Origin: Limnohabitans sp. Rim8 | GTDB taxonomy: Bacteria > Pseudomonadota > Gammaproteobacteria > Burkholderiales > Burkholderiaceae_C | Reading direction: 5' to 3' | Length of the DNA stretch: 37,439 nt | Assembly (NCBI GenBank): GCA_945901045.1 | Contig: CAMDKK010000039.1 | Coordinates: 1-37,439 of the forward strand | Shown here: positions 36,217-37,439 of the stretch, in pieces | Numbering within the stretch: position 1 is the first letter of the stretch | How the letters are laid out: every line of letters begins with the position of its first letter | The notes under the pieces: generated by a model | What the model saw: the letters and a program-made list of their open reading frames with translations, nothing else | Told to the model about the DNA's origin: nothing | The model's database searches: none | Translations under genes and position numbers: made by a program

Positions 36217-36254
36217 CCCGTCGGCCATCTGGCACAGGCCAGGCACTCATCAGC

Positions 36255-36578
36255 TTAAGCTGAAGAGTCACTCAGATCGGCAAAATTGCTGATCCTCACA
36301 ACACCATCCGGGAATCGCGCGACCACCTCTAATTGCCCAGCCATCGCTTCGATGTGACTTCGCAGAGTTGAGATGTAAATGTCCGTGCGCCGCTCCATTT
36401 TGGCGATGGATGGTTGCTGAACATGAAGTACATCAGCCAGCATCTTTTGTGAAAGGCCACGCGCTTGTCGCAACTCGTTAAGCGGCATTTCGTCAAGCAT
36501 CCTCCGGGCCTTAGCCTCAGCACGTGTCAGAGACTGGGGCGACATTTGTTGCCGTGGTACTGCAAATTTGTTAGCCAT
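36255..36578 (-). CDS. higA: HigA-like XRE-family antitoxin
   Basis: 107 residues with a central helix-turn-helix (about 34-62: NELRQARGLSQKMLADVLHV, then QPSIAKMERRTD) and a C-terminal strand-rich part (GQLEVVARFPDGVVRISNF) typical of antitoxins that follow RelE/HigB toxins. It appears intact: all key parts are present at normal length. Its ATG overlaps the ancestral toxin stop by eight bases. The upstream toxin gene is broken, so this is now an orphan antitoxin. Confidence 0.88.
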   Translation of the reverse strand: MANKFAVPRQQMSPQSLTRAEAKARRMLDEMPLNELRQARGLSQKMLADVLHVQQPSIAKMERRTDIYISTLRSHIEAMAGQLEVVARFPDGVVRISNFADLSDSSA

Positions 36579-36936
36579 TGATCAGCCCTTCCTTTCGAAG
36601 TTGCTCTCAGTGTTCATCGTAAAGTTCGTCAGCAACAGGAATATGCATGTCATAACAGCGGCTGTCTCCGGTTTTGTCGCCACCGATCAACAGAATGGCT
36701 GAACGCCGTGGATCAAACGCGTACAAAGTTCGAAACGGCCGTCCCTCGTGCTGAGTCCGCAATTCACGCATATGTGTGTGTCTAGAACCGTTGATCCCGC
36801 TACTGTGCGGAAAGCCCAAATTCGGACCTCGATTTTCCAGCAGTCGCACCAATGCATCCAACGACTCCTGCTCGCCCTCTGACAAACCTGCCCACCATTC
36901 GCCAAAGTCATCTGTCTATTCAACGTCCCAAGTCAT
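36571..36936 (-). pseudogene. higB: higB-like (RelE superfamily) toxin gene with two in-frame stops
   Basis: In one continuous frame from ATG 36936 to TAA 36571 the translation reads MTWDVE, then TAG (36916-36918, codon 7), TDDFGEWWAGLSEGEQE and onward for about 100 residues to YDEH, then TGA (36607-36609, codon 110), then EQLRKEGLING and TAA. Both flanks of each stop match the normal HigB/RelE toxin plan, including the terminal overlap with the antitoxin ATG, so these are nonsense changes rather than frameshifts. A TTG at 36885 could restart translation, giving a 92-residue product lacking the first strand and helix. Mostly likely inactive. Confidence 0.85.
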
Positions 36937-36993
36937 GTTGGCCAGAATACCCTTCATGGAATATTTCTTCAATCCGTGATGGCTGGGATCCAG

Positions 36994-37439
36994 GCCGCCT
37001 TCGTTTTGGTATTTCATCTCCGACACGACGCCCAGGGCCTGGCAGAAGTCTTCCTGATGGATGCGCACCAAGCACTCATCATTGCCCGCCTGACGGTCAT
37101 ACCGTGCAACCAGCAAGATGCGGCGTGATCTACAGAGAAAATTTGCGTCGGGCTGTGGGTAGCCCCAAGGCCTTTGCCAGGGTCATACAGAAGCCTTCGT
37201 TGAGCACGCTATGTTGCACCGCCAAGATGGCGGTTTTGAGAATGTGTGTACTCGGCTGGCAGCCTTGAGGCAAGCCGATACACTGGCCATCGAAGAGCAC
37301 CGGCAATTTGTCTTGGGCACCTGCCAGTGACAAGCGAATTCCCTCTCGTCCAGCCAGCATGGGGCGGTGGGGCAACTCATCCAGCACGGCTTCAAGCTGT
37401 TGCTCGCCCAACCATTGCACGCCTGACTTTTCGGTGGTC
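36994..37439 (-). pseudogene. hipA: Degraded hipA-like kinase gene, frameshifted and truncated, runs off the edge
   Basis: From the right edge the frame encodes a HipA-type segment with LSLAGAQDKLPV, GCQPSTHILK and ALGLPTARRKFSL, then stops at 37130. The next conserved piece, ILLVARYDRQ, RIHQEDFCQALG and MKYQNEGG, continues in another frame from about 37142, so a frameshift lies near 37129-37142. Homology ends abruptly at about 36994 before the kinase catalytic motif, and the DNA passes into the region before higB. The missing C-terminal half indicates a deletion. The upstream part lies outside the window. Confidence 0.8.

Noticed and set aside
36241-36262. Terminator after the last permease gene
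   Set aside because: TCAGCTTAAGCTGA is a perfect palindrome without a loop or T tract and overlaps the higA stop.
36607-36885. Intact 92-residue toxin starting at TTG 36885
   Set aside because: It lacks the conserved N-terminal strand and helix that are still visible upstream of the TAG, so it is better read as part of a broken gene.

Overview
The window looks like chromosomal DNA of a betaproteobacterium of the order Burkholderiales, probably a freshwater Comamonadaceae member (Limnohabitans/Rhodoferax-like). This rests on protein character (groESL, zwf-hexR divergent from tal-pgi, a DUF3047 protein) and moderately high GC; no 16S gene is present, so the assignment is inference.

Layout. 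1-6116 (minus): a type IVb pilus operon of the R64/TcpQ kind in the order pilL-pilN-pilO-pilP-pilQ-(pilR, cut by the window edge). 6117-6530: AT-rich intergenic DNA with dyads built from CAGTGAA, then a groESL promoter with a CIRCE operator. 6531-8632: groES, groEL and a clear terminator. 8664-9468: an MntA/HepT toxin-antitoxin pair whose HepT has Asp where the AMPylated Tyr is expected. 9471-10911: a small secreted Cys/His protein and a membrane-anchored cupredoxin, a possible copper module. 10963-11304: an orphan J-domain protein. 11424-16485: central sugar metabolism, pgi and tal on minus, divergent from zwf-hexR on plus, with a REP-like repeat cluster between pgi and tal. 16700-18285: a hipBA locus whose HipA carries a 24-bp tandem duplication.

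18362-26712 (minus): a peptide-type ABC transporter operon with two paralogous binding proteins and an embedded M20 amidohydrolase. 26812-27570: a DUF3047 lipoprotein.

27597-36216 is the most interesting part. A GntR/UTRA regulator and a Gfo/Idh/MocA protein are divergent from a tightly packed seven-gene operon: SsuD-like flavin monooxygenase, aldo-keto reductase, flavin reductase, and a complete sugar-type ABC importer (ATPase, binding protein, two permeases). This set matches the sulfoquinovose monooxygenase (sulfo-SMO) pathway, in which SQ is imported, oxidatively desulfonated to 6-dehydroglucose and reduced to glucose. There is no classical GH31 sulfoquinovosidase here; the Gfo/Idh/MocA protein could fill that role as a NAD-dependent glycosidase. 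The glucose formed could enter the zwf/pgi/tal routes encoded nearby. The pathway assignment is inference from gene content and active-site residues.

36255-37439 is a decaying toxin-antitoxin zone: an intact HigA-type antitoxin, a higB with two in-frame stops, and a frameshifted, truncated hipA running off the right edge.
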